From Sphingomonadales bacterium (lineage in GTDB: Bacteria; Pseudomonadota; Alphaproteobacteria; Sphingomonadales; Sphingomonadaceae), in contig JAGXGT010000155.1 in the NCBI GenBank assembly GCA_024636595.1, positions 1 through 27,949 of the forward strand: 27,949 nucleotides of DNA, in the 5' to 3' direction. Positions 7,269-15,547 of this stretch are shown one piece after another. Position 1 is the first letter of the stretch; the number at the start of each line of letters is the position of its first letter. The notes under the pieces were generated by a model. The model was not told the DNA's origin, searched no databases, and saw nothing but the letters and a program-made list of their open reading frames with translations. The translations under genes were made by a program, and so were the position numbers.

Positions 7269-8399
7269 CTAGCTCGCGGCCCTTACCGCGCCAATCAGAT
7301 CGGCGGACCGCATGTCGCCCAACAACCCTTCGCCCATCTTGTTCATGACGTAACAATAGGTTGCTCGATTCTCCATATCGATGAGGATTTGCGAGCCGCC
7401 ATAGCCGCCCCAGAACATGCTTTTTTCATTGGGTAGCTGGATCATCTCTCCGGTCAGGCCAAAGCCGAGACCGAACTTCAGCGGCATGCCCATCAGCACC
7501 AAGTCATTGCCCTCGATCTGCTGTTCGAGCGCCTTGCGGCACCCGGCTTCGGACAGGATGCGCTTGCCCTTGGCGACTCCGCCATTGGCGAGCAGCACAT
7601 GGATTTCCGCAACCGATCTGGCATTGCCGGTGCCACCTGCGGCCGGTATCTCGGCGCCGCGCCATTCCCTCGACCGCGTGTCAAAGGGGTTGATGGGCGG
7701 GTTGGTAAAGGTCTTGCGCTGGATGCCATTCGCCGCCGCTTGCGCCGCACCGGCCTTCGGCGGGATCAGATCGGCAACCCGGTGATCATGCTCGGCGTCA
7801 AGACCGATGTGGAAATCTGCGTTGAGCGGCTCGGCAATTTCCTCACGGAAAACCGTGCCCAGCGATTTGCCGGTAATCCGGCGCACCACTTCGCCGACCA
7901 GATAGCCTTGGGTGATCGCATGATAGCCGACCTGTTTGCCCGGCTCCCACCAAGGTGCCTGGGCGGCCAGCAGTGAGGTGGCTTTTTCCCAGTCATAGAG
8001 ATCTTCGCGGGTGATCGGCTCTTCCCAACCGGACAGACCGGAGGAATGGCTCATCAAATGGGCGACGGTGATATCCGCTTTGCCATTCTGCGCAAATTCC
8101 GGCCAATATTTTGCCACCGGCGCGTCGAAATCGAGCTCGCCGCGATCGGCGACCAGCAGCGCGGTGAGCGCGGTCATCGTCTTGGTGGTCGAATAGACAT
8201 TGACGATCGTGTCGGCCTCCCATGGCCGTGTTTTCGCCTCGTCGGCCCAGCCACCCCAGATGTCGATAACGGTTTCGCCGTCGATGGTTGCGCAAAAGGA
8301 CGCCCCGACATCGGCCCCGCTTTCGAGACTGGCGGACATGATATCGCGCACATGCGCAAACCGGTCCTGGCTGGACCCGTGAACCAAATTGCCTGTCAT
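7269..8399 (-). CDS. Serine hydrolase of the class C beta-lactamase/esterase family
   Basis: A 376-residue protein of the beta-lactamase-like (Pfam Beta-lactamase, EstB-type) family; members hydrolyse esters, amides or peptides more often than antibiotics. The nucleophile motif is Ser70-x-x-Lys73 (STTK), and the general-base Tyr159 occurs in GYHAITQG, where beta-lactamases have Y-x-N; the Asn is replaced by Ala. No signal peptide is visible, so a cytoplasmic esterase or amidase is more likely than a resistance enzyme. ATG 8399 follows AAGGAAAG. It begins 9 bases after the stop of the molybdopterin oxidoreductase gene, implying co-transcription and a shared pathway with it and perhaps with the Rieske and SDR genes downstream. 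Confidence 0.9.
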   Translation of the reverse strand: MTGNLVHGSSQDRFAHVRDIMSASLESGADVGASFCATIDGETVIDIWGGWADEAKTRPWEADTIVNVYSTTKTMTALTALLVADRGELDFDAPVAKYWPEFAQNGKADITVAHLMSHSSGLSGWEEPITREDLYDWEKATSLLAAQAPWWEPGKQVGYHAITQGYLVGEVVRRITGKSLGTVFREEIAEPLNADFHIGLDAEHDHRVADLIPPKAGAAQAAANGIQRKTFTNPPINPFDTRSREWRGAEIPAAGGTGNARSVAEIHVLLANGGVAKGKRILSEAGCRKALEQQIEGNDLVLMGMPLKFGLGFGLTGEMIQLPNEKSMFWGGYGGSQILIDMENRATYCYVMNKMGEGLLGDMRSADLIGAVRAAS

Positions 8400-8408
8400 C
8401 GACTTTCC

Positions 8409-10547
8409 TTAAGCGGCTGAAACCCTGACCGGTATCGCGCTTTGGAGAGCCTGTCCAGTAATCGGATCGATATTGCTGTCGTCGGTCAGCAAGCGGTTGG
8501 TCGATCCGCCCTTGCTCATCACCTCATTCTTGCCCGCCTCGCTGTCGCCGAAGGCATGGCTCATGGAGATGACGCCCGGGCGGACCTTGTCGTCGGCCTT
8601 GGCGAGGCCAAAAATGGACGCGGTGGGCGAGGTAATTTCGATGATCGCACCGTCTTCGATGCCGGCTGCGGCCAAATCATCCGGATTGAAAAAGGCCGGA
8701 TTGGTCGGCATTTTTTCGACCAGTTTGGGGAAGGTATGGCCGTTGCTGTTGTAGCGATGCTTGGACCGGCGCGAAATCAGGCGGAAGTCAAAGCCATTTT
8801 CGACCGGATCATTGGCCGCATAGGCGATCAGCTCGCTGGGCATGGCGCCAGCGTTGAGATCGAATTTTTCCTCCGCATCCGGATCCGCCGGACCAACCAC
8901 CGGGTGAAGCTCATCATAGGTGATTGCTGCGCCCTTGCGTTCCAACGCGGCTGCGTCGGCCTTGGCCTTGCTCGGCTTGAGCAGCGAGCCTTCGGAAATC
9001 AGGTCGAGCACGGTCGCCTTGTCGGGGCATTCGTCCATTGATACGGGGCCGCCGGGGAAATTCATTTCGATGCCCATATGCTTGGCCAGCCACCACAGCA
9101 TTTCATATTCGTCCATCGTGTCGCCGGGCGGCGGCACCATCGCTTCGGTATAATGGGCATAGGCTTCTTCAGTAAAGGCATCGGAGACATTGTTGATGTC
9201 TTCGCGTTCCAGACACATCGAAGGCGCCAGGATCATGTCCGCGCGCTTGGCGCTGGCCGACATCCAGGGATCAACCTGGATGAACAATTCGCATTCGTCC
9301 AGCGCGCGGCGGACTTTCTGCTGGTCCGGAAAGGCAATTTCGGGATTGCCGCCGATCGAGATTAGCGCCTTGATCTGGCCTTCGCCTGGCGTCAGGATTT
9401 CATCGGCCAGTACGTTGCACGGCATTTCCTTGCCAAGCAAGCCGAGGCCACGGATGCGGGATTTGGCAAAGCCTTCGCCAAAGGTCGGCATTTTTGGGGC
9501 AACCTGTGCCTTTTTCGGTCCGCCCATCAGCGGGTTGAAAACCATTGGCGCGGAGACCCGCTCGCCTTCCTGATTGAACCGGGCGCAGAGGATGTTGAGC
9601 GAGGCCACGAGATATTCTGTCAGCGTGCCATTGCCGGCCATTTCTGGACCGGTGCCGGTGACGACGCGGCCTTTGTTGGCACCGGCAAACATCCGGGCGG
9701 CGGCGATCAGTTGATCCTTGTCGACCCCTGCTCGCTTGGCGGCAATGTCGGGGGTCATCGGTTTGACGGATGCTTCCAATTCTTCCAGACCATCTACATG
9801 CGCGGCGACGAAATTCTGGTCGTAGAGCTTCTCTTCGAAAATCACGTTGAGCATGCCGGCGAGCAGTGCCGGGTCTTCACCCGGTTTTACCGGCAGATAG
9901 ATATCCGCCAATTTGCCCATCTCGCTCACCCGAGGGTCGGCGACGATGACTTTCAGCCCGCGTTCCTTGGCATCGCGCAGACCGCGCGACGGGGAAGCTG
10001 TCGGCATGCCGCCGGAATAGTGGGAGACAATCGGATTGTTGCCGACAAACATCGCGACGTCAGAATCGGTGAAGGCGTTGCCGCCGCCCATCCACATGCC
10101 ATAGCGGGCGGTGGTGAACACCTTGGCCGGCTGGTCGACGGTGACGCTGGTATACCAATTGCGCGACCCGATGCCTTGAGCGAATGCATAGGATGTGCCG
10201 AGCACGGCGCTGTTCTGAAAGGCGTTTGTGCCGCAATAGACCGCGATACTGTGCGGGCCGTGTTCCTCGACCATTTTCTTCATCTGCGCGCCAGCCAGTT
10301 TTAGCGCTTCGGCGGTGGCGATATCCTTGAAACTGCCATCGGCCTGGCGAATCTTGCTGGTGATCATCCGGTCAGGAAGATTGTGCATGTCGGGCAGCTG
10401 GCGACCCTTGATGCAGGTATAGCCGTGAAACAGATGGTCTTGCTTGTCACCGCGTACGGAGACAATCTTGTCATCTTCCACTTCCACCACCATCGCACAG
10501 CTGGCGTGACAAAAGCGGCAAAAACTGCGTTTGGTTTCGACGGACAT
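8409..10547 (-). CDS. Molybdopterin-dependent oxidoreductase (DMSO reductase superfamily)
   Basis: A 712-residue enzyme carrying a bis-molybdopterin-guanine-dinucleotide cofactor and one [4Fe-4S] cluster. Cluster ligands are Cys10, Cys13, Cys17 and Cys45. The molybdopterin oxidoreductase domain covers about 55-490 and the C-terminal dinucleotide-binding barrel about 590-705. Around the expected metal-ligand position the sequence reads TVDQPAK (136-142), with no Cys or selenocysteine; Asp138 may be the ligand, or the site may be Ser/Gln-type. There is no twin-arginine signal, so it should be cytoplasmic. No electron-transfer or membrane subunit is adjacent. ATG 10547 has a TAGGAGA box 5 bases upstream, which is part of a perfect hairpin. 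The serine hydrolase follows at 9 bases. The substrate is not identifiable; relatives are often annotated as formate dehydrogenase- or BisC-like without evidence. Confidence 0.9.
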   Translation of the reverse strand: MSVETKRSFCRFCHASCAMVVEVEDDKIVSVRGDKQDHLFHGYTCIKGRQLPDMHNLPDRMITSKIRQADGSFKDIATAEALKLAGAQMKKMVEEHGPHSIAVYCGTNAFQNSAVLGTSYAFAQGIGSRNWYTSVTVDQPAKVFTTARYGMWMGGGNAFTDSDVAMFVGNNPIVSHYSGGMPTASPSRGLRDAKERGLKVIVADPRVSEMGKLADIYLPVKPGEDPALLAGMLNVIFEEKLYDQNFVAAHVDGLEELEASVKPMTPDIAAKRAGVDKDQLIAAARMFAGANKGRVVTGTGPEMAGNGTLTEYLVASLNILCARFNQEGERVSAPMVFNPLMGGPKKAQVAPKMPTFGEGFAKSRIRGLGLLGKEMPCNVLADEILTPGEGQIKALISIGGNPEIAFPDQQKVRRALDECELFIQVDPWMSASAKRADMILAPSMCLEREDINNVSDAFTEEAYAHYTEAMVPPPGDTMDEYEMLWWLAKHMGIEMNFPGGPVSMDECPDKATVLDLISEGSLLKPSKAKADAAALERKGAAITYDELHPVVGPADPDAEEKFDLNAGAMPSELIAYAANDPVENGFDFRLISRRSKHRYNSNGHTFPKLVEKMPTNPAFFNPDDLAAAGIEDGAIIEITSPTASIFGLAKADDKVRPGVISMSHAFGDSEAGKNEVMSKGGSTNRLLTDDSNIDPITGQALQSAIPVRVSAA

Positions 10548-10552
10548 GAATC

Positions 10553-10569
10553 TCTCCTATTTTAGGAGA
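10553..10569 (-). promoter_or_regulatory. Perfect hairpin covering the Mo-oxidoreductase ribosome binding site
   Basis: TCTCCTA and TAGGAGA are exact 7-base complements separated by three bases. On the minus strand the downstream arm, TAGGAGA (10559-10553), is the Shine-Dalgarno sequence, 5 bases before the ATG at 10547, and the upstream arm is its perfect anti-SD. In mRNA the hairpin would hide the ribosome binding site. Possible roles are an RNA thermometer, a translational operator, or a DNA palindrome bound by a repressor. Confidence 0.6.
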
Positions 10570-10677
10570 TGTCTAGGCGCGGCTGAGATTGCAGGCGACT
10601 GGCAAAAATGCTCGGAAGGAGTGAATTCTGGCACCGGCTCACCATTTCGCCTGCGCACGCCATGAACGCATCCAAAA

Positions 10678-13365
10678 TTAGCCGCTATTGCGCAAGGCCG
10701 TGGCAATAGCGTTGAGCGACAATTGAATGCCCTCGCCGATGCGCGGGTCATCCTCGCCCGCACGCAGGCGTTTCATCAGTTCGATCTGCAGATGGTTGAG
10801 CGGCTCGATATAGGGCAAGCGCAACTCGATGCTGTTGAACAGCGAGGGGCTCTTCGCCAGCAGATGCGGCTGTTCGGTAATCTCGAGCAGGATATCGCGG
10901 GTCTGAAACCAGCCGGAGCGGATACGGCTGAAAAAGGCCTGACCCATCTTCTGGTCCTCGACCAGTCCGGCATAGCGCGCGGCGATGCCCATGTCGGACT
11001 TGGCGAGTACCATCTCCATATTCGACAGGGTTGCCTGAAAAAACGGCCAGCTCTGCGCCATCTCCTTCAGCTTCGCCTTGTCATCAAACGCCGCGAGCGC
11101 CTGGCCTACGCCATACCAGCCGGGCAGCATTACGCGTGCTTGCGCCCAGCTGAATACCCAGGGAATGGCGCGCAGATCCTCGATCTTGTCGCTCTTTGTG
11201 CGGCTCGCGGGGCGCGAACCGATTTTGAGCTTGGCGATCTCTGTCAGCGGCGTCATTTGCCGGAAAAAAGTGCGGAATGCGTCGTCGCTGTAGACCAGAT
11301 CGCGATATTCGGTGAACGCGACTTGCGAGATTTCATCCATTGCCGCGGCGAAATCGGCCTGCACGGCGGCATCGGTGCGATCGGGTTCGAGCGAATTGAT
11401 CAGCACCGCGGACGTCATCGCTTCCAGATTGGCTTCTGCTCCGTCCTCTGTGCCATATTTCGCCGCGATCACTTCACCCTGTTCGGTGATCCGGATGCGG
11501 CCGGCGACGGTGCCCTTGGGCTGCGCCTTGATCGCGCCGAAAGCCGACCCGCCGCCGCGACCCACTGCGCCGCCGCGACCATGAAATAACTGCATCTTTA
11601 TCCCGGCCTTGGCGAAAATCGGGGTCAGGGCGTCGCTCGCCTTGAACAGGCTCCAGGTCGAGGTCAGATAGCCGCCATCCTTGTTGCTGTCCGAATAGCC
11701 GATCATCACTTCCTGATGACCACGCTCCTTGCCCAGCGCATGCATTTCCGGAATGGCGAAGAAATCGGTCATGACCTGCGGCGCATTTTCCAGATCGGCA
11801 ACCGTCTCGAACAGGGGCACAGCCATTATCGGGCAGGACGGTGCTGCCTCTTCATCGGTTGGCGCGTGATAGAGGCCGGTCTCCATCAGCAGCACATAGA
11901 CTTCCAATATGTCGGAAACGCTCTCGCCGTTGCTGATATTATAGTTCGTGATGACGTCGGGGCCATATTTCCGATGCGCTTCGGCAGCGGCGCGGATGAT
12001 CGACAATTCTTTGGCGGTTTCTTCGCTATAGGCGATCCATGGACTGGCCAGCGGTCGGTTGTTGGCCAGCTCTGCTCGCAACAGCTCAACGCGGGCTGCT
12101 TCGTCGAGTGCCAGATAATCCGGTTCAACGCCCGCTTGCTTCAGCAGTTCAGCGACCACACGTTCGTGCACGCGGCTGTTCTGGCGCATGTCGAGCGTGG
12201 CGAGATGGAATCCGAATAGTTCGACAGTCCGGATTAGCCGGCCCAGCGCCCCGGAAGTCGCGAACACCCCTTTACCAGAAGATTTGAGGCCATGGGCAAG
12301 GATCAGCAGTTCCGCACGCAGCTGTTGTGGATTGTCATAAGGCTTGGCTGCGATGGTGGATGCGCGGCCGGGTACATGGTCGCATAGTTTCAGATGGGTC
12401 GCCGACAGCCGGGCATAGATTCCCGACAGCGCCCTGCGATAGGGTTCGTCTTTACGGCTCGGCGCATCATCGCCGCTGGCCTCCGCCAGTTCGAGCACCC
12501 TATCCGGCACATCCGCAAGTTCGGTGGAGATCGAGAGTTCGGCGCCAAGCGCATGCACGCTGGCCAGATAATAGCCGATCACGGTTTCGGCGGCGCGCGA
12601 AAGCGCTTCGTTCATGGCATGAGCGTCGACAAAGGGATTGCCGTCCCGGTCGCCACCAATCCAGCTGTTGAGCTTCAGGAAACTGGGCAGGCGGGCACCC
12701 AATATCCGTTCCCATTTGGCATAGAGCCGCGGCAGAACGGGAAGGAATACGTCCTTCATGTAGCTTTGCGAAATTTGCACCTCGTCGGTGACGAACAATC
12801 GTTCCCGGCGTAGCGGACGGGTCTGCCAGAGCAAGGCAATCTGGCGCATGATCGCAGCGTCGAGCATATCGCCTTGTGGTGTTTCCGCTTCGCCTTCATC
12901 CTTCATCAGCAATAGTTCGGCGATCCGGGACTTGTGATCAATGATGCTCTTGCGCCGGACTTCGGTTGGGTGAGCGGTCAGCACCGGCGCGATCAACGCC
13001 TCGTCGAGCAGGTCCAATATCGCCTGCCGATCAACACCCTCGCTGGCGAGCAGCTCAATCGTCTCGACCACCGTGGCCCCTTTTTCGGCTGCCACTCCCT
13101 GGCGATCCTCGGCGAGGTTGGCGAGCAGCGAAAACAACATGAATCCCCGCACAAAGGCCAGCGTTTCGTCAAGCGTCAGCGCATCAAGACCCGGGTCAAT
13201 CGCGTCGGCATCAGCCAATCCCCGATGCCGATCAACGCTGGTCGAACGGATATATTCGGTGCGCCGGTATAGCTCCTCCCCGCCATAGGACCGAATGACA
13301 TCGCCGAGCAACTTGCCGAGATATTTGATGTCGGGATTTTGGCGGACGGTGAGGGATTGGGTCAT
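10678..13365 (-). CDS. ppc: Phosphoenolpyruvate carboxylase
   Basis: Anaplerotic enzyme converting PEP and bicarbonate to oxaloacetate in the cytosol. The 895-residue product has the normal family length. Catalytic His132 lies in LTAHPTEVRRKS, the glycine-rich FHGRGGAVGRGGG loop is intact, and the protein ends with the typical RNSG C-terminus. The open frame extends about 30 codons further upstream, but ATG 13365 gives an N-terminus of normal length and the extension is not PEPC-like. It is transcribed away from the unknown plus-strand pair at 13539. The next minus-strand gene starts 130 bases downstream; I see no clear terminator between them. Confidence 0.97.
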   Translation of the reverse strand: MTQSLTVRQNPDIKYLGKLLGDVIRSYGGEELYRRTEYIRSTSVDRHRGLADADAIDPGLDALTLDETLAFVRGFMLFSLLANLAEDRQGVAAEKGATVVETIELLASEGVDRQAILDLLDEALIAPVLTAHPTEVRRKSIIDHKSRIAELLLMKDEGEAETPQGDMLDAAIMRQIALLWQTRPLRRERLFVTDEVQISQSYMKDVFLPVLPRLYAKWERILGARLPSFLKLNSWIGGDRDGNPFVDAHAMNEALSRAAETVIGYYLASVHALGAELSISTELADVPDRVLELAEASGDDAPSRKDEPYRRALSGIYARLSATHLKLCDHVPGRASTIAAKPYDNPQQLRAELLILAHGLKSSGKGVFATSGALGRLIRTVELFGFHLATLDMRQNSRVHERVVAELLKQAGVEPDYLALDEAARVELLRAELANNRPLASPWIAYSEETAKELSIIRAAAEAHRKYGPDVITNYNISNGESVSDILEVYVLLMETGLYHAPTDEEAAPSCPIMAVPLFETVADLENAPQVMTDFFAIPEMHALGKERGHQEVMIGYSDSNKDGGYLTSTWSLFKASDALTPIFAKAGIKMQLFHGRGGAVGRGGGSAFGAIKAQPKGTVAGRIRITEQGEVIAAKYGTEDGAEANLEAMTSAVLINSLEPDRTDAAVQADFAAAMDEISQVAFTEYRDLVYSDDAFRTFFRQMTPLTEIAKLKIGSRPASRTKSDKIEDLRAIPWVFSWAQARVMLPGWYGVGQALAAFDDKAKLKEMAQSWPFFQATLSNMEMVLAKSDMGIAARYAGLVEDQKMGQAFFSRIRSGWFQTRDILLEITEQPHLLAKSPSLFNSIELRLPYIEPLNHLQIELMKRLRAGEDDPRIGEGIQLSLNAIATALRNSG

Positions 13366-13464
13366 ACGGATATGCTGCACTGCGGCAGAGTTTTGGTCAA
13401 GAAAATCCGGTTGCGATTTGGCGGCAGTCACAAACTCTGCCAATTCTGCACGCACGCATCCTAG

Positions 13465-13493
13465 TTTACATTTTCGTCAAAATCGGGTAATTG
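13465..13493 (+). promoter_or_regulatory. Possible promoter for the membrane/secreted protein pair
   Basis: TTTACA (13465-13470) and TAATTG (13488-13493) are separated by 17 bases in an A/T-rich stretch 45 bases before the start at 13539. The match to a sigma-70-type promoter is partial. The 173-base region is shared with the divergent ppc gene, whose own promoter I could not place with confidence. Confidence 0.3.
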
Positions 13494-13538
13494 TTTACAA
13501 AATAAGGTCGCGCAATCGAAACGAATGGGGGGAGTTTC

Positions 13539-14036
13539 ATGACTGCTCAACAGAAGCGCGCGGCAGCATTTCTCAGTTTTCTGCTAATTGCGCTAACATC
13601 TGCTTTTTTGTTGTGGCTCGCGTTGCTCGTCGCATGGTCGAGTCAGCCGCTCGGCGGAGAATTTCCGGGTCGTTTTTTCATACTCCTGATTCATGATGTT
13701 AGCAGTCTGCAAATAGCTTTAAAGTCCGTCCCTTTTCTCGTAGTTTTCGGAATATCGCTTCTTGGCAATTATCAGCTGCGAGATTGGATATTCTATGGAA
13801 CCATTGCTGTATCGGTGTCAGGGATTGCCGCTGCAACCTATCTGCTGATGGAGCTGAATGCCATTCCTACCGCACGACGGTTTTGGCAATATTCGCCCGT
13901 CGAAGGGCTGCATGACTATCAATCTTTAGTGGCGGCCATGCGATCAAGTCTGGTGCCGTTTATAGCGTGGTTCGTTGGATTGCTTGCGTCCCAACTGGGT
14001 ATAAAATTTCCAAGAGGAGGAGATGATGCAACCTAA
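13539..14036 (+). CDS. Hypothetical four-helix inner-membrane protein
   Basis: I do not recognise this 165-residue protein. It has about four hydrophobic segments (roughly 10-33, 61-77, 84-105 and 137-155), a short positively charged N-terminus (QQKR) and a polar C-terminal tail, consistent with an integral inner-membrane protein. A GGGGGGAG box sits just before the ATG. It overlaps the next gene by 11 bases, so the two are very probably translationally coupled and work together. The codons here are visibly richer in A and T in the third position than in the flanking housekeeping genes, which may indicate later acquisition. No enzymatic motif is seen. Confidence 0.75.
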   Translation: MTAQQKRAAAFLSFLLIALTSAFLLWLALLVAWSSQPLGGEFPGRFFILLIHDVSSLQIALKSVPFLVVFGISLLGNYQLRDWIFYGTIAVSVSGIAAATYLLMELNAIPTARRFWQYSPVEGLHDYQSLVAAMRSSLVPFIAWFVGLLASQLGIKFPRGGDDAT

Positions 14037-14898
14037 ATTTAGCAAGAGTTGCAGATATTCCGCTTCTGTTCTGGCTTGTCTGTCGGCGCTCTGCGCGAGT
14101 CAGACGGTGTCGGCCAAAGATATTCCGGTTACCATATCCTGGAGTGGTACCAAACCGGACCTAGTGTCTATTCAGATACCGGGTGGAATGTCGGACTTTG
14201 ATTATGATGCCCGGACTCAGGTCTTTTCATCGACGTTGCCGATCGATGACGGGCAAGTGGAGGTCCGTACCCTCCTGGTCAATTATTCCGGGACAAATCA
14301 TCCATTTTATCTGAAAGTGAATCCCTTCCTCCCGAAAATCGCATTTCGGTTGTCAATGACACCGGCTAAATCTTGCCTGAAGAGTCACATTGATCGGGTT
14401 GCTAAAAAAGTTGATAATCTTCCGGATGCCATGCGGGCAGTGCTGCAGGCCGGGCAGCTGCTGGCGATTGACTTGCCCGACGATTGCGGTGACTTGTCGG
14501 GCAAGGCGCAGGAAGCAAAATATAAGCGAACCGTACAGCTGGCCCAATATTCGAATGGATTGTTCCAAACGGGCCAGAAATTACGGTCCGAATATCTCGA
14601 GTCAGTTCCGAAAGCTAGCAGGCGCAGGGTGGCCGCAGAGGTCGCCGAATATGAAAACGAGATAGACAGTCTCGAGGCGGTCCAGCTGGCGGCGACCAGA
14701 ACGGAAGCTCAGTATCAGCGTGATTTTGATAAAGCAGCGGCAATCAATGATGTGTTGCTTCAACGCGCCCAATCAGACGAGCAATTGGAGACGCTTTACA
14801 AACAGCAGGGTTTAACGATCAATCAACTCGAAAAAGATGGTCGCTATCTAGACGCCAGAGCGGCTTCTATACGTCAGTCAAATTCTTCTGGGCCCTAA
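14026..14898 (+). CDS. Hypothetical secreted/periplasmic protein
   Basis: A 290-residue protein of unknown family. An N-terminal signal peptide is clear: basic start (KFSK, R), hydrophobic core, and cleavage probably after VSA near residue 30. A predicted beta-rich part (about 31-105) is followed by a helical, charged region (about 110-285) rich in Gln, Glu, Lys and Arg, with possible coiled coil around 195-240. Two Cys at about 116 and 152 could form a disulfide in the periplasm. ATG 14026 is preferred over ATG 14023 because AGGAGG (14015-14020) is 5 bases upstream of the former and only 2 of the latter. It overlaps the upstream membrane-protein gene and runs to within one base of the convergent HNH gene's stop. 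The pair looks like a membrane-anchor plus periplasmic-partner module; function unknown. Confidence 0.75.
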   Translation: MQPKFSKSCRYSASVLACLSALCASQTVSAKDIPVTISWSGTKPDLVSIQIPGGMSDFDYDARTQVFSSTLPIDDGQVEVRTLLVNYSGTNHPFYLKVNPFLPKIAFRLSMTPAKSCLKSHIDRVAKKVDNLPDAMRAVLQAGQLLAIDLPDDCGDLSGKAQEAKYKRTVQLAQYSNGLFQTGQKLRSEYLESVPKASRRRVAAEVAEYENEIDSLEAVQLAATRTEAQYQRDFDKAAAINDVLLQRAQSDEQLETLYKQQGLTINQLEKDGRYLDARAASIRQSNSSGP

Positions 14899-15461
14899 CT
14901 CTCCAGTTCGATGTCCCAATAAAGCCAGTCGTGCCATGTATCGTGGAGGAAATTGGGCGGAAAAGCCCTGCCGTGTTCCTGCAGGTGCCAGCTGGTCGGT
15001 TTGATCGGACGATTGGCGAGCTGCATATGCGCCTCCTTGGGCGTCCGTCCGCCTTTCTTGAGATTGCATGGCAGGCAGGCCGTGGCGACATTTTCCCACG
15101 TGGTGCGGCCTTTCTGGCGACGCGGAATGACATGATCGAAGGTCAGGTTGTTCGGCGATCCGCAATATTGGCATTCGAACTTGTCGCGCAAAAACAGGTT
15201 GAAGCGGGTAAAGGCCGGATATTCCGACGGCTTGATATATTTCTTGAGCGCAATCACCGACGGGATTTTCATGTCGAGATTGGGGCTGTGCACTTCGCGC
15301 TCATAACTGGACACGATATCGACCCGGTCGAGAAACACAGCCTTGATCGCGGTTTGCCAGGGCCACAGGCTGAGCGGATAATAAGACAGCGGTGTATAGT
15401 CGGCGTTGAGGACGAGCGAGGGGCAGCTTTCCGGATGCCTCAGCAAGTCGGGGTGATACAT
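14895..15461 (-). CDS. HNH endonuclease family protein
   Basis: A 188-residue protein with a C-terminal HNH/zinc-finger nuclease domain (about 90-140): CQYCG, then FDHVIPR, an Asn in TWENVATAC, and a second Cys pair CLPCN, so a metal-bound beta-beta-alpha nuclease fold is complete. The N-terminal half (SLVLNADYTPLSYYP, WPWQTAIKAVFL) is the conserved extension of a chromosomal HNH family found across alphaproteobacteria and cyanobacteria. The in vivo role is unknown; it is not next to restriction or phage genes, and a housekeeping DNA function is likely. ATG 15461 follows AAGGGAG at 9 bases; a GTG two codons upstream (15467) is the alternative. Its stop overlaps that of the plus-strand secreted protein gene. 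Confidence 0.9.
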   Translation of the reverse strand: MYHPDLLRHPESCPSLVLNADYTPLSYYPLSLWPWQTAIKAVFLDRVDIVSSYEREVHSPNLDMKIPSVIALKKYIKPSEYPAFTRFNLFLRDKFECQYCGSPNNLTFDHVIPRRQKGRTTWENVATACLPCNLKKGGRTPKEAHMQLANRPIKPTSWHLQEHGRAFPPNFLHDTWHDWLYWDIELES

Positions 15462-15547
15462 AAGCACTGACTCCCTTGTCCTTTACTGTCCGCTCTTTAT
15501 GCCTAAGAACATGACATGACTATTACACAAACAACATTATCCGGCTT

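Noticed and set aside
5734..7272. A 512-codon open frame on the plus strand opposite the Rieske and SDR genes
   Set aside because: Its product is rich in Arg, His and Asp with no recognisable motifs, and it is antisense to a gene with perfect Rieske and iron-site motifs. Long antisense frames are expected in GC-rich DNA.
7269..8399. Antibiotic-resistance beta-lactamase
   Set aside because: No signal peptide, and the Y-x-N motif is changed to Y-x-A; the sequence fits the EstB-type esterase/hydrolase branch better.
10723..11589. A 288-codon open frame on the plus strand within ppc
   Set aside because: Antisense shadow of phosphoenolpyruvate carboxylase, without motifs or a ribosome binding site.
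13366..13455. N-terminal extension of phosphoenolpyruvate carboxylase
   Set aside because: The frame is open further upstream, but the extra 30 residues are not family-like and the ATG at 13365 gives normal length.
14895..15461. HNH gene as part of a restriction, phage or homing system
   Set aside because: No methyltransferase, integrase, phage or intron feature is adjacent, and the N-terminal half matches a widespread chromosomal HNH family.
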